Shown: one piece after another, positions 52,819 through 61,495 of the stretch | How the letters are laid out: every line of letters begins with the position of its first letter | Position numbering within the stretch: the stretch's first letter is position 1 | Program-made: the position numbers and the translations under genes | Notes under the pieces: model-generated | Database searches by the model: none | What the model was told of the DNA's origin: nothing | The model's input: the letters and a program-made list of their open reading frames with translations, nothing else | From: Chroogloeocystis siderophila 5.2 s.c.1 | Lineage (GTDB): Bacteria > Cyanobacteriota > Cyanobacteriia > Cyanobacteriales > Chroococcidiopsidaceae | NCBI RefSeq assembly: GCF_001904655.1 | Contig: NZ_MRCC01000016.1 | Span: 62,001-126,000, forward strand | Reading direction: 5' to 3' | DNA: 64,000 nt

Positions 52819-54333
52819 TTAGCTATTGTGGACTGCTGCTAACTTCATAATTACTTGTGACTTAATTTTTTCTAACTCTTTTTTTAGAAGACCGCGACTA
52901 AGCTGTGGAGAGGCGGTAGAAACCGCGCTTTGACTCATAGCAACCCACTGTTGTAATAATTGGCGTTGTGCAGGTGCAATCTCAGTTTGCAGACAAGCAA
53001 ACGCACGCTGCGGAGATTCACGCGTAAACAATAGGATTTTATAGTATCCAGTTTCGAGTAAGAGTTTTGCTAACTCCATACCTTGAGAAGATTTTAAGTC
53101 TAAGTAGTAGGGTAGCCATTTGGGCGTATGTTCCTGGCTGTGTAAGACAGTAAGCCATAAAATCATTGGATGCGGAGCATTTAGAAATAAAAATTGGTTG
53201 TAACGCGTACCTTGTAGCCGTTTTTCGATCTCTTGTTTTGGTAGCATGACCCATAAAGTGGCTGTTAGTTGATTGTGTACGCGGATCGGATGCGGAAAAA
53301 CAATATCTGCGATTGGTTTATTTTTTGGCCAAGAAGGTATTTCATCAATACCCGCAGCAGTAATTGAATACTTCTCAAGCGTACTAGCAAGATTGGTCTG
53401 CAAAGAAGCTGGTATATTTTTATCTTGGGCAGTAAATTGTACTGGCTCGTGTTGTTCTAGAGATGTAATCGTTTGGAGAATTTCATTGATGTTTTGGGGG
53501 CGATCGCTGGGATTTTTGGCTAGACAGCGCATCACTAAAATTTCTAACGCCTGTGGTAATTCCAAGCGAGGATTTATTTCGCTAAAGGAGCGCGGTGCGT
53601 GGAAGTGATGTGCTTTATACCAACCACCAAACGAGTTGGTATTTGCTTGTACAGGCATCTTACCTGTTAACATTTCAAACATCATTACACCCAAACTGTA
53701 GATATCTGACCGATTGTCGAGTTCCTTACCCTCAATTTGTTCAGGCGAGGAATACGCCCATGTTCCCAAGTAGTAGTTTGTTTGAGAACTATCTGATTGC
53801 AGTAGTTTCGCAATCCCAAAATCAAGAATCTTGACTAATTCCCCAAAACTAGGGTTGGGTGTGACTAAAACGTTGCTGGGCTTGATGTCACGGTGAATAA
53901 TCGGACAAAGTTCCCCATCAACCGGAATACCATCATGTGCTGCTTGAAGTCCTAAGCCGAGTTGACGCGCAAAACTCAAAAACCGTGTCAAAGTGAGTGG
54001 TTGTATTCGGACAATCTCACTTAAACTTTCTCCTTGCAAGTATTCCATTACATAATATGGAATTCGATTTTCGTCTACGCCGTAGTCCATGACGCGGACA
54101 ATGTGAATACTTTTTTGACCAAGAAGCGCGCAAGTTTTAGCCTCGCGTTCAAATCGTTCCTGTACTCTAATTTTGTTGTTTTGAATCGAGAGCGCGAGAA
54201 ATTTAATGGCAACAGGTACACCACCCAACAATAGGTCATTGGCGAGATAAACTTGACCCATAGCTCCTGTTCCAATGAGTTCTTGAAGTTGATACCGCTG
54301 AGCAATTAAGCGACCAATGTTGGGATCTGTCAT
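52819..54333 (-). CDS. Serine/threonine protein kinase (Hanks type)
   Basis: 504 residues. Kinase domain at 10-280 with LIGTGAMGQVYLANDLL, the lysine in VPVAIKFLAL, HRDIKPSNVLVTPN as catalytic loop, KILDFGIAKLL and YSSPEQIEGKELDNRSDIYS. The C-terminal ~200 residues are a non-kinase domain without membrane span (NQLTATLWVMLPKQEIEKRL, LPYYLDLKSSQGMELAKLLL), typical of a cyanobacterial kinase subfamily; ligand unknown. Substrates unknown. The nearby PP2C phosphatase is a natural opponent, but not adjacent in one operon. Confidence 0.93.
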   Translation of the reverse strand: MTDPNIGRLIAQRYQLQELIGTGAMGQVYLANDLLLGGVPVAIKFLALSIQNNKIRVQERFEREAKTCALLGQKSIHIVRVMDYGVDENRIPYYVMEYLQGESLSEIVRIQPLTLTRFLSFARQLGLGLQAAHDGIPVDGELCPIIHRDIKPSNVLVTPNPSFGELVKILDFGIAKLLQSDSSQTNYYLGTWAYSSPEQIEGKELDNRSDIYSLGVMMFEMLTGKMPVQANTNSFGGWYKAHHFHAPRSFSEINPRLELPQALEILVMRCLAKNPSDRPQNINEILQTITSLEQHEPVQFTAQDKNIPASLQTNLASTLEKYSITAAGIDEIPSWPKNKPIADIVFPHPIRVHNQLTATLWVMLPKQEIEKRLQGTRYNQFLFLNAPHPMILWLTVLHSQEHTPKWLPYYLDLKSSQGMELAKLLLETGYYKILLFTRESPQRAFACLQTEIAPAQRQLLQQWVAMSQSAVSTASPQLSRGLLKKELEKIKSQVIMKLAAVHNS

Positions 54334-54562
54334 ACGAAGTTAAATCGACCAGTGATAGGGTTTTATGGCACTAGCCAGTATTAGCTGTGTAATAAAGAAC
54401 ATTAATCTGCTGCTTGGGTTTATATGTTAGCTAAACAACAGCACCTGAAAAGCATTACACAGACTAGTTACAAGACAAACTTAACCTCAATTGTAAGAAA
54501 TCTCCAAGCGGGATTATACTGAGAAGTTGGCTTTGTTTGGTACTCTAATAGGGATTAGGGAC

Positions 54563-54647
54563 TAATACCATTTCATTTTGAAATTACTACAAATAGGGAG
54601 CAAAGGAGAAATGATGTGTAGTTTTTATTTCGTGAAATGGTTTATTA
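54563..54647. repeat. Inverted repeats with TACCATTTCA/TGAAATGG ends
   Basis: TAATACCATTTCA at 54563 and TGAAATGGTTTATTA at 54633 are inverted repeats with two extra bases in one arm. They bracket 85 bp, with no coding, and stand about 45 bp upstream of transposase debris, so they may be a MITE-like element or one end of the decayed insertion sequence. Confidence 0.45.
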
Positions 54648-54691
54648 CCAAATTGGCAGAAAAAAGTCAAGTGATAAGCTAAGCTGGAAAA

Positions 54692-55080
54692 ATGACAAGA
54701 AAAGCCCATCGAGAACGCCATCTTTCCAGTGAAGACCTGAAAGCTCGTTATAGCTCAACACTAGATAAAGTAGGATGTACAACAAGCGCAACTGTGGCAG
54801 GTACTGGAAGGCAAAGCACCGGATGGTGGGTTGTGGAATGGTCGCAAGGTAGCAGATTGGTTAAGTGAACTGACAGGAAAACGTATCAGTCGCCATCGGG
54901 GGTGGGAGTATCTACAACAAATGAGATATAGACTGCGTGTTCCGCGACCAGAACATGGGGAGAGTGACCTTCTAGAGCAAGAAAATTGGAAAAAACTGAA
55001 TTTGAGGCTCAAGTTTCTTCAAGCTCGATATCCAAACGCTGAAATCGAGGTGCGGTGCATGGACGAACATCCTCTAGGTT
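54692..55080 (+). pseudogene. IS630-type transposase remnant
   Basis: ATG 54692 begins MTRKAHRERHLSSEDLKARY, then loses its frame. In the +1 frame homology resumes: QQAQLWQVLEGKAPDGGLWN, GRKVADWLSELTGKRISRHR, GWEYLQQMRYRLRVPRPEH, and LRLKFLQARYPNAEIEV before CMDEHPLG, where the first catalytic Asp lies; a stop follows at once. About 70 residues of the N-terminal region are deleted around 54775 and the remaining DDE domain is absent. Confidence 0.75.
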
Positions 55081-55234
55081 AGGCATCTTCCAATCTCATC
55101 AAATCCATTGGTATCGTCAAAACATTCATCGTGCTTTAGTCCTACTTCCCATAGATAATCATGTTCTGCCGCAGTTATTATCTTCATTAGAAGAATTACT
55201 TAGTTTCGCTTTCTTAATAGAAAATTTCTCATAA
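55080..55234 (+). pseudogene. Unassigned C-terminal gene fragment
   Basis: A frame HQIHWYRQNIHRALVLLPID followed by a leucine-rich helix ending in FAFLIENFS and a stop at 55234 looks coding. It does not match the missing part of the IS630 transposase. It may be the tail of another gene broken by the insertion. Confidence 0.3.
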
Positions 55235-55292
55235 TGAGCCGCTAATCTGACTAGGATAAGCGATCGCGTAGGTACACATATACAAAATACTT

Positions 55293-56282
55293 TTACGAAA
55301 TAACTACTGCTTGCCCTATTTCCGCCGATTGCCTTGCGGCATCTGCAACTTTCAATGTGTACAAACTCGCAGTTGGACTCACGTACATATCCGTATTTGT
55401 CAACAAGTGATTTAACACCATCTCTGTATCTTTAGCAAATAAACCACGGCGCGAACCGACTTCAATCAATGTTGTTTGTTCTGCTTGCACTAACTTACCA
55501 GCATCACCTTCAAAAATTAACCCGCCTTTTTCGCCGTGAATCTCAAACTTGCGTTCATCTTGCCATAAAGTTTCGCCTTTAGCGTAGGTTACATCAGCAA
55601 TGACACCACTCGTAAACTGAAGTTGAGCCGTACACAAACAAGCTTGATAAAACTCACCTTCACCCCAATGACGATTTTGACAACGAACTGATGCGACTTC
55701 ACCAAATAAATCTGTCAGGCGATGTAAGCGCGAAAGTGCTGCAATAAGGGGAAAACCAAATAAGTCTTTATGATACGTCCATTTGTGTGGCGCAGGATGT
55801 TGAGGTGTCACTGTCGCGTAGCGGGCGTAAAAAACTTCACCAATTGTCGGTAAATTCTGCTTTAGCGCTTGGTGTAAGCCACCGAGTAGTTCGATGTGCT
55901 CAACGTGGAGCATTTTATCTCGATCGCGCGCCAAGGTAACAATATTTTCAGCTTCTGTAACATCGAGTGCTAGCGGATATTCTACTACTACGTGTTTATT
56001 ATTTTGCAATGCTGCTGTTGCGATCGCACCGTGTTCTTTATTAACATTTGATATAACAACTAAATCTATGTCAGCTTGTACTAAGTCCACCCAAGATGTT
56101 AACGCCTCGGCTTGATAGGTTTGGGCAAACTCTTGCGTTTTTTCTGGTGTATGACCAACAATGGCAACAACTTGCGATCGCTCATCTTTCTGAAACGTTT
56201 CCGCCCTCAATTTCGCCGCATACCCAGTACCAACAATCCCTACACGTACCAAACGCTCTTCAGAATAACCAAACCCACGCAT
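55293..56282 (-). CDS. Gfo/Idh/MocA-family oxidoreductase
   Basis: 329 residues. Rossmann start VRVGIVGTGYAAKLRAETFQ; the EYP motif region VVVEYPLALDVTEAENIV stands in place of the usual EKP, keeping a Pro; then a mixed sheet C-terminal domain with GLIFEGDAGKLVQAEQTT. Substrates of the family are sugars, inositols or biliverdin; in cyanobacteria a close type is biliverdin reductase BvdR, and residues here such as GELHQALKQNLPTIGEVFYA are similar to that branch, but I do not claim it. Single gene. Cytosolic, NAD(P)-dependent. Confidence 0.88.
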   Translation of the reverse strand: MRGFGYSEERLVRVGIVGTGYAAKLRAETFQKDERSQVVAIVGHTPEKTQEFAQTYQAEALTSWVDLVQADIDLVVISNVNKEHGAIATAALQNNKHVVVEYPLALDVTEAENIVTLARDRDKMLHVEHIELLGGLHQALKQNLPTIGEVFYARYATVTPQHPAPHKWTYHKDLFGFPLIAALSRLHRLTDLFGEVASVRCQNRHWGEGEFYQACLCTAQLQFTSGVIADVTYAKGETLWQDERKFEIHGEKGGLIFEGDAGKLVQAEQTTLIEVGSRRGLFAKDTEMVLNHLLTNTDMYVSPTASLYTLKVADAARQSAEIGQAVVIS

Positions 56283-56554
56283 CTTAGTTCTTCCCCTTCA
56301 CTACTCTCTAACTACTAGCCACTCGTCATTAACCACTCACCTCTTTCATAAGAATAACTAATTAGGATTAAATAACTAAATTTCATTACTAATCGCCTGC
56401 AAAATCGGGGGTAATGGGGGGTTACAAGCTATGGTTTTTCTCGTAGTATCAGAGATGAAGTGAACACAAATATACCGGACTTTGCGGATAAGCAAAGCCC
56501 TAAGTTTGCTTTAGTTTATCTTATACTGCCGTTGCAAATAGAGAGGACTGTTGA

Positions 56555-56854
56555 ATGGCAACTTACAAGGTCACTTTAATCAATGAGTCTGAAGGACTGA
56601 ATCAAACGATTGAAGTTGACGATGATACATATATTCTAGACGCTGCTGAAGAAGCAGGGTTAGACCTACCTTATTCTTGCCGCGCGGGTGCTTGCTCAAC
56701 CTGTGCAGGTAAACTTGTGTCAGGTTCAGTCGATCAATCTGACCAGTCTTTCTTAGACGATGACCAAATCGAAGCTGGCTACGTACTAACCTGTGTGGCT
56801 TACCCCACTTCTGATTGCACCATCGAAACCCATAAAGAGGAAGACCTCTACTAA
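56555..56854 (+). CDS. petF: Ferredoxin I, plant-type [2Fe-2S]
   Basis: 99 residues. C42, C47, C50 and C80 bind the cluster ([10 protein letters not shown] and LTCVAYP). Highly acidic with the usual THKEEDLY end, as the main ferredoxin that accepts electrons from photosystem I and passes them to FNR. SD GAGAGGA precedes the ATG; a TATACT hexamer at 56522 could be the -10 element. Monocistronic with its own terminator. Secure. Confidence 0.97.
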   Translation: MATYKVTLINESEGLNQTIEVDDDTYILDAAEEAGLDLPYSCRAGACSTCAGKLVSGSVDQSDQSFLDDDQIEAGYVLTCVAYPTSDCTIETHKEEDLY

Positions 56855-56893
56855 TCGATGTAATGCCGATCAGTTGATCAATGTAGCAGATTT

Positions 56894-56940
56894 ATAAAGC
56901 AGGAACGAGATTAAATCGCCAAACGTTCCTGCTTTATTTT
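56894..56940 (+). terminator. Strong terminator after petF
   Basis: 14-bp perfect stem (ATAAAGCAGGAACG / CGTTCCTGCTTTAT) with a 16-base loop, followed by TTTTG. It lies 40 bp after petF and reaches the end of the convergent SpoIID gene, so it may work in both directions. Confidence 0.8.
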
Positions 56941-58700
56941 GTTTTGTTAGCTGCTGAAAAAGCTTCATCCGAGTAGAAGGTAATGCGATCGCTCAAAGTT
57001 TCAATTTGCGTGCCAGGATAATAAAAATTCAAAATGCGCGCACTTGACCAACCTAACCTTGCTAAACGCTGCGAACCGGTTTGACTTAAACCGACACCGT
57101 GTCCAAATCCGCCGCCCACAAAAGCGTAACCCCACAGTGAGTTTGTGCCTTTATTGAGTGGTTGCAGATAAAATAGCGTACTGCGCGGTGCAGCAAACGC
57201 GCTACGCACTTCATCTTTTTCTAAAACAACTGTTCCTATATCCGTTTGTACTGCGAGTTTCAGAATGCGTCCACTAGGCGATCGCTCAGTGACTTGCATC
57301 TGATAAATCTGTTTCAGATTTGCCCAGGGGCTATTATTCGCCTTGAAAAAGCGCTGCAAATCTTGCGTAATCTGGACTAAACTACTTTCTTGGCGCCAAC
57401 GAAACATACTCCAGCCAGCTTCGTTAAATCCTTGCTGTAAACCAATAAAGCGCTGAAAATTCTTTTCTTCAGCTAAGCTTTGTCCCGACAAGTTCCACAC
57501 ACTACCAGCAGCATCGATAACAGGTTGTAGGTAAGGACGATCTGTTCCTTGCCAAACATCGCTAAACGCTGCCGTAACGCCGCCTGTAGTTGAAGAATAC
57601 AACGCATCTACCAGTTGATTATTGTATGTTAGTACTTTTCCTTTCGTCGCTGCGATCGCGCGATCGGCTAGCGGAACCGTACCACTTAAACCTCTATAAA
57701 CTTGACACTGCGTATCTGCACACAGTTCGTAGTTATCAATCGTAAACCGACGTAAGTTGCGTAAGGCATACGTCCGTGCAATAATTGCCTGGGCTTCTAC
57801 CGCCGAGTAAGGCACATTCGCTCCAATTTCGTGCGGGACGACACCCCGCAAATAAGTTTCTAGCGGAACTTCGTTAACTAATGTATAAGTGCCATAAGCA
57901 TTTGGTTGTAGCCGCATTCTGCCTGCATACAGCCGCAAATCGCGCTGATTTTTGCCCTCACTGACTTGAATTAAGTTTTTGTTCGTTGTAATGTCGATTT
58001 CTTGATAGGTGTAGCGCTGACCATCAACGACTAAATTGACTTGCGGTACTTGTTGCAATACTTGAGTATCGAGGTAAGCATTGCGATTACCCTTCACCTG
58101 TAAACTCAACAATAAGAAACGTCGCAGCAGTGGTGAATTGTAAACATCGCGCTTTGCCCAAACTTGCCACCGTTCTGGTTGCGCAATTTCAACTTCAATA
58201 CCCATTTTTTGCCACTGTCTAGCACTATGTTCCGCCGTTTCAAAACTTCGGTGCGTACTCAGCACGACTCGCTCGGCTAAAGTTGCTTTAGGCAGCGGTT
58301 CCATGACGGTTTCTAGCTTGACGTTGGTTGCTTGTAGCGTTTTTTCCTTGTCTTTGGTTTTGGTTTGAATTGTCAAGCGATCGCCTGCAGTTGCTTGTAA
58401 ACTTAAAACATCAGTCGGTTTAGCACCAAATCTTTGTACGACTCCAATTTTGAGTTCTGGCTCAGATGCTGGCGCGGCGATCGCCCCAGTTGCTGTACCG
58501 CACAAAACAACCGTTGTCACGCATAAAGAGACGCGCGCGCGTACTTGGCTTTGATTTCGCTTCCACAACGCGAGAAAAGCTAACACGTGCGAATTGTAGG
58601 AAACACAACCGAATGCAAGTTGACGATTTGATAAGTTGACACAGCAGGCATCTTCAACTTTCGCGTGCTTTGCATTGTTCTGTGTGTGCGTCGCCATCAC
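56934..58700 (-). CDS. SpoIID/LytB-domain protein
   Basis: 588 residues as opened at 58700. The first ~50 residues are polar, and a signal-like hydrophobic stretch VSLCVTTVVLCGTATGAIA comes only at residues 60-80, so the true start may be later, e.g. an internal GTG. The core near 280-440 has YLRGVVPHEIGANVPYSAVE, AQAIIARTYALRN and the glycine-rich GGGFGHGVGLSQTGSQRLA. SpoIID is a peptidoglycan lytic transglycosylase in Bacillus; cyanobacterial copies act presumably on the cell wall. A repeat-like LTIQ...VKLETVMEPL region precedes it (SPOR-like). Periplasmic. Confidence 0.9.
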   Translation of the reverse strand: MMATHTQNNAKHAKVEDACCVNLSNRQLAFGCVSYNSHVLAFLALWKRNQSQVRARVSLCVTTVVLCGTATGAIAAPASEPELKIGVVQRFGAKPTDVLSLQATAGDRLTIQTKTKDKEKTLQATNVKLETVMEPLPKATLAERVVLSTHRSFETAEHSARQWQKMGIEVEIAQPERWQVWAKRDVYNSPLLRRFLLLSLQVKGNRNAYLDTQVLQQVPQVNLVVDGQRYTYQEIDITTNKNLIQVSEGKNQRDLRLYAGRMRLQPNAYGTYTLVNEVPLETYLRGVVPHEIGANVPYSAVEAQAIIARTYALRNLRRFTIDNYELCADTQCQVYRGLSGTVPLADRAIAATKGKVLTYNNQLVDALYSSTTGGVTAAFSDVWQGTDRPYLQPVIDAAGSVWNLSGQSLAEEKNFQRFIGLQQGFNEAGWSMFRWRQESSLVQITQDLQRFFKANNSPWANLKQIYQMQVTERSPSGRILKLAVQTDIGTVVLEKDEVRSAFAAPRSTLFYLQPLNKGTNSLWGYAFVGGGFGHGVGLSQTGSQRLARLGWSSARILNFYYPGTQIETLSDRITFYSDEAFSAANKTK

Positions 58701-58870
58701 TGCTTCCTCGCCTGGTCGTTTTAGTAGCGTAATTTTTCTCAGAATAGCTTTATTTCCGAGGACTGTGGAGGCTTATTTTAGTTCCTTTTTGAGGATTTTT
58801 CAAAAAACTTGCAACTTAAAGTCATAACGAGTATGATTTATATATAAGCAATGAAGAGGTAGCAAGGCTT

Positions 58871-59134
58871 ATGGTGAAGGTACGAGAAATTCCGCTCAAT
58901 CAAATCAAACGTCCACTGCCACGCGAGAACGATCCGAACAAGGTAGCTGCTTTAATGGCATCAATTCGAGAAATTGGACAACAAGAACCGATTGATGTCC
59001 TCGAAGTTGATGGGCAGTACTATGGTTTTTCAGGGTGTCACCGCTACGAAGCGTGTCAGCGATTGGGGAAAGAGACGGTTTTAGCTAGAGTCCGCAAAGC
59101 CCCTCGTGCTGTACTAAAAATGCACTTAGCCTAA
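58871..59134 (+). CDS. srx: Sulfiredoxin
   Basis: 87 residues. ParB/Srx fold with the signature GFSGCHRYEA, C56 being the catalytic cysteine and the following H and R in the ATP site; N-terminal part REIPLNQIKRPLPREND is standard. Restores over-oxidised 2-Cys peroxiredoxins with ATP. It stands 23 bp before a Dps gene on the same strand, making an oxidative stress operon likely. Cytosolic. Confidence 0.93.
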   Translation: MVKVREIPLNQIKRPLPRENDPNKVAALMASIREIGQQEPIDVLEVDGQYYGFSGCHRYEACQRLGKETVLARVRKAPRAVLKMHLA

Positions 59135-59157
59135 AAATATTCATTCAGGAGAATTGT

Positions 59158-59649
59158 ATGCAAACTCAAAGTAAAGTCATGCCAGTCAACATTGGCATCA
59201 ACGAAGAAGATCGCAAAGAAATTGCGCAAGGGCTTTCACGTTTACTTGCAGACAGCTACTCACTCTACCTCAAAACGCATAATTTTCATTGGAACGTCAC
59301 AGGTCCAATGTTCCAAACATTGCACGTACTATTTGAAGAAGAATACACCGAGTTAGCAAGTGCGGTAGACGAAATTGCTGAAAGAATTCGCGCATTAGGC
59401 TATCCAGCACCTGGAACTTATAGCGAATTTGCCGAGCTAAGCTCGATTCCAGAGACGAAGGGTGTTCCCAAAGCTGAAGACATGATTCGGCTATTAGTAG
59501 AAGGTCAAGAAGCAGTCGTCCGCACCGCACGTTCAATTTTCCCTGTTGTTGAGCGCGTCAACGACGAGCCGACGGCGGATCTTTTAACGCAGCGGATGCA
59601 GGTTCACGAAAAGAATGCTTGGATGCTTCGCAGCTTGTTAGAGCAGTAA
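59158..59649 (+). CDS. Dps-family ferritin-like DNA-protection protein
   Basis: 163 residues. Ferroxidase residues in THNFHWNVTGPMFQTLH and the acidic helix FEEEYTELASAVDEIAERI are intact; end HEKNAWMLRSLLEQ. Dps dodecamers store iron and use it to remove peroxide, so pairing with sulfiredoxin fits. SD AGGAG eight bases upstream. A second Dps lies at 60886. Cytosolic. Confidence 0.95.
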   Translation: MQTQSKVMPVNIGINEEDRKEIAQGLSRLLADSYSLYLKTHNFHWNVTGPMFQTLHVLFEEEYTELASAVDEIAERIRALGYPAPGTYSEFAELSSIPETKGVPKAEDMIRLLVEGQEAVVRTARSIFPVVERVNDEPTADLLTQRMQVHEKNAWMLRSLLEQ

Positions 59650-60112
59650 GAGGGTTCAGAGGTCTGAGCTTAGATTTTAGTTAAGGTGATTTTGCCCCTT
59701 TAATCCCCACAAGTGGGAGACTTTGAGGAGATCTTGGCGCAAAATGATTTGTTGTAAGGAAGAAGCCTTAGTAATTAATAAGACCTCCTGCATGAATTGC
59801 ACTCTTCCTACGACTCCCTTCGGAGCTATCTAGGCAAAGCCTACCTTCAGACACTAAAACAAGATTTGTGAGAGGGTAGGGCATGCCTTTTTGTTTATTT
59901 AGGTGCGATATTCATTCGCGATCGCATTCATAGCAGAGATCAGTTAACAGTGGACAGTGAAGAGAGTGTGGGAAGACTGTTTCAACTTACGCGTGGCGTG
60001 TTCAATGTCCTAACTACCTCAACGAAACTGCTATACGCAGGAGGTTTAAAGATTAAGGTTGTTTTCTCATCCGTGTTTTTTGATATGGCTTTATTGTTGC
60101 GACAATTAAGCT
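59650..60112. other. Intergenic region between the two halves of the stress cluster
   Basis: 463 bp. Contains a GGTTCAGAGGTCTGAG repeat at 59652, remnants like GGTGATTTTGCCCC, and an AT-rich end leading to the HTH gene. A 63-codon frame at 59950 is not convincing. Confidence 0.45.
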
Positions 60113-60799
60113 ATGAACGCACAAGACAAATCCTCAAGTAGGAATCCAGAATTAACTTCCGATTCCGATCACCTTACTGCTGCGTTACAAACACAAATGC
60201 AGCAGGTAGGCTTATCGAGTTTCAAAGCGTTGGCTGATGCAGCGGAAGTTTCGCCGCAACAGATTCGCAAGTTACGTCGTGGCGAAGTTGGGCAAATGCG
60301 TGTGGAAACTCTGCTCAAGCTTTCGCAAGTGCTACAAGTATCATTAGATGAGTTATTAGATACTTTTTCTAGTGCAAGTACTCAGGCAATGCTACAGCAG
60401 CCAGATACATTAAAACAAGAGTACCAAAGATTGCAGCACTTACTCGAACAGCAGCGCGAAAACTTATGGCAGGAGTTTCAGCAATCAAGTCTACAACAGC
60501 TTGAGTCCTGGTTGGTGCAATGGCCAACAGCAGCACAAAAAGCGCAGGAAAATCCGCAATTACCTGCTGTGCGGTTGTTACCTTTAATGCGACCTGTGGA
60601 ACAGTTATTGCAATCTTGGGGAGTCGAAGCGATCGCACCTGTAGGAGCAGAATTGCCATATGACCCACAAGTACATCAACTCTTAGAAGGAACTGCACAG
60701 CCAGGTGATCGCGTTAAGGTACGTTACACAGGCTACCGTCATGGAGAAAAATTACTGAAGCGCGCGCAAGTAAGTTATGTCGCCCCGTGGAGTCCTTGA
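60113..60799 (+). CDS. HTH-domain protein with GrpE-like C-terminus
   Basis: 228 residues. Residues ~30-85 are a Cro/XRE-type HTH (SSFKALADAAEVSPQQIRKL, MRVETLLKLSQVLQVSLDEL). A coiled coil of about 70 residues (LKQEYQRLQHLLEQQRENL and further) is followed by a C-terminal beta domain, PYDPQVHQLLEGTAQPGDRV and KVRYTGYRHGEKLLKRAQVS, which has the same layout as the coiled coil plus beta-wing of GrpE. So the protein combines a DNA-binding head and GrpE-like tail. It lies between two Dps genes. Likely a regulator or a chaperone cofactor; function unknown. Confidence 0.8.
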   Translation: MNAQDKSSSRNPELTSDSDHLTAALQTQMQQVGLSSFKALADAAEVSPQQIRKLRRGEVGQMRVETLLKLSQVLQVSLDELLDTFSSASTQAMLQQPDTLKQEYQRLQHLLEQQRENLWQEFQQSSLQQLESWLVQWPTAAQKAQENPQLPAVRLLPLMRPVEQLLQSWGVEAIAPVGAELPYDPQVHQLLEGTAQPGDRVKVRYTGYRHGEKLLKRAQVSYVAPWSP

Positions 60800-60885
60800 A
60801 ACAATCTCCCCTTTGGCTGATGTTCTTCTCGGCTGAGATTTGTTCCACTATGTATGGACGAACAAGAAGAGTAAAACCAGGAATT

Positions 60886-61428
60886 ATGCGTAAGATCAAT
60901 ATTGGTTTATCTGACGAACAACGCGCGGGTGTAGTTGAATTACTTAACCGCGACTTATCTGACGCGTATCTAGTTCTCATCAAAACTAAAAAGTTTCATT
61001 GGGATGTCATTGGTCCCCAATTTCGCTCACTCCACGAAATTTGGGAAGAGCAGTACACAGCTTTAACCGAAAACATTGATGCGATCGCTGAGCGCGTACG
61101 TGCATTAGGTGGTTTTCCTGTCGGTACCGCAAAAGGTTTTCTAGAAAACTCTACTATTAAAGAGCAAGAAGACAATATTCCCCTAGCTACTGAAATGGTT
61201 GCTCAGCTAGTAGACGATCACGAGCAAATTATCCGCAATCTACGCGATCACGTTGATCAGTGTTCTGAAGAATTTCATGATGAAGGTACATCTGACTTTC
61301 TTACAGGCTTAATGGAGCAGCATGAAGAAATGGCATGGATGTTACGCTCCTTTATCGAAGGCGAATCTTTAAAAGCAGATGGTTCTAAGCCTGAGGCTGA
61401 AATGAAAGTTCCTGCTCAAGTAAAATAA
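60886..61428 (+). CDS. Dps-family ferritin-like protein, second copy
   Basis: 180 residues from ATG 60886 with AGGA five bases upstream; the frame stays open to 60787 but the extra residues match nothing. Ferroxidase pattern KKFHWDVIGPQFRSLHEIWE and EQYTALTENIDAIAERVRAL. Has a 20-residue polar C-terminal extension (LKADGSKPEAEMKVPAQVK). About 40% of positions match the first Dps by eye, so they are not a recent duplication. May replace it under other conditions. Confidence 0.93.
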   Translation: MRKINIGLSDEQRAGVVELLNRDLSDAYLVLIKTKKFHWDVIGPQFRSLHEIWEEQYTALTENIDAIAERVRALGGFPVGTAKGFLENSTIKEQEDNIPLATEMVAQLVDDHEQIIRNLRDHVDQCSEEFHDEGTSDFLTGLMEQHEEMAWMLRSFIEGESLKADGSKPEAEMKVPAQVK

Positions 61429-61495
61429 TTGGGCGTTGCTGAACAGAAGTATGATTTGCTCTCCTCGCCCCCAAGCCTGGGGAGCAACTGCTTAT

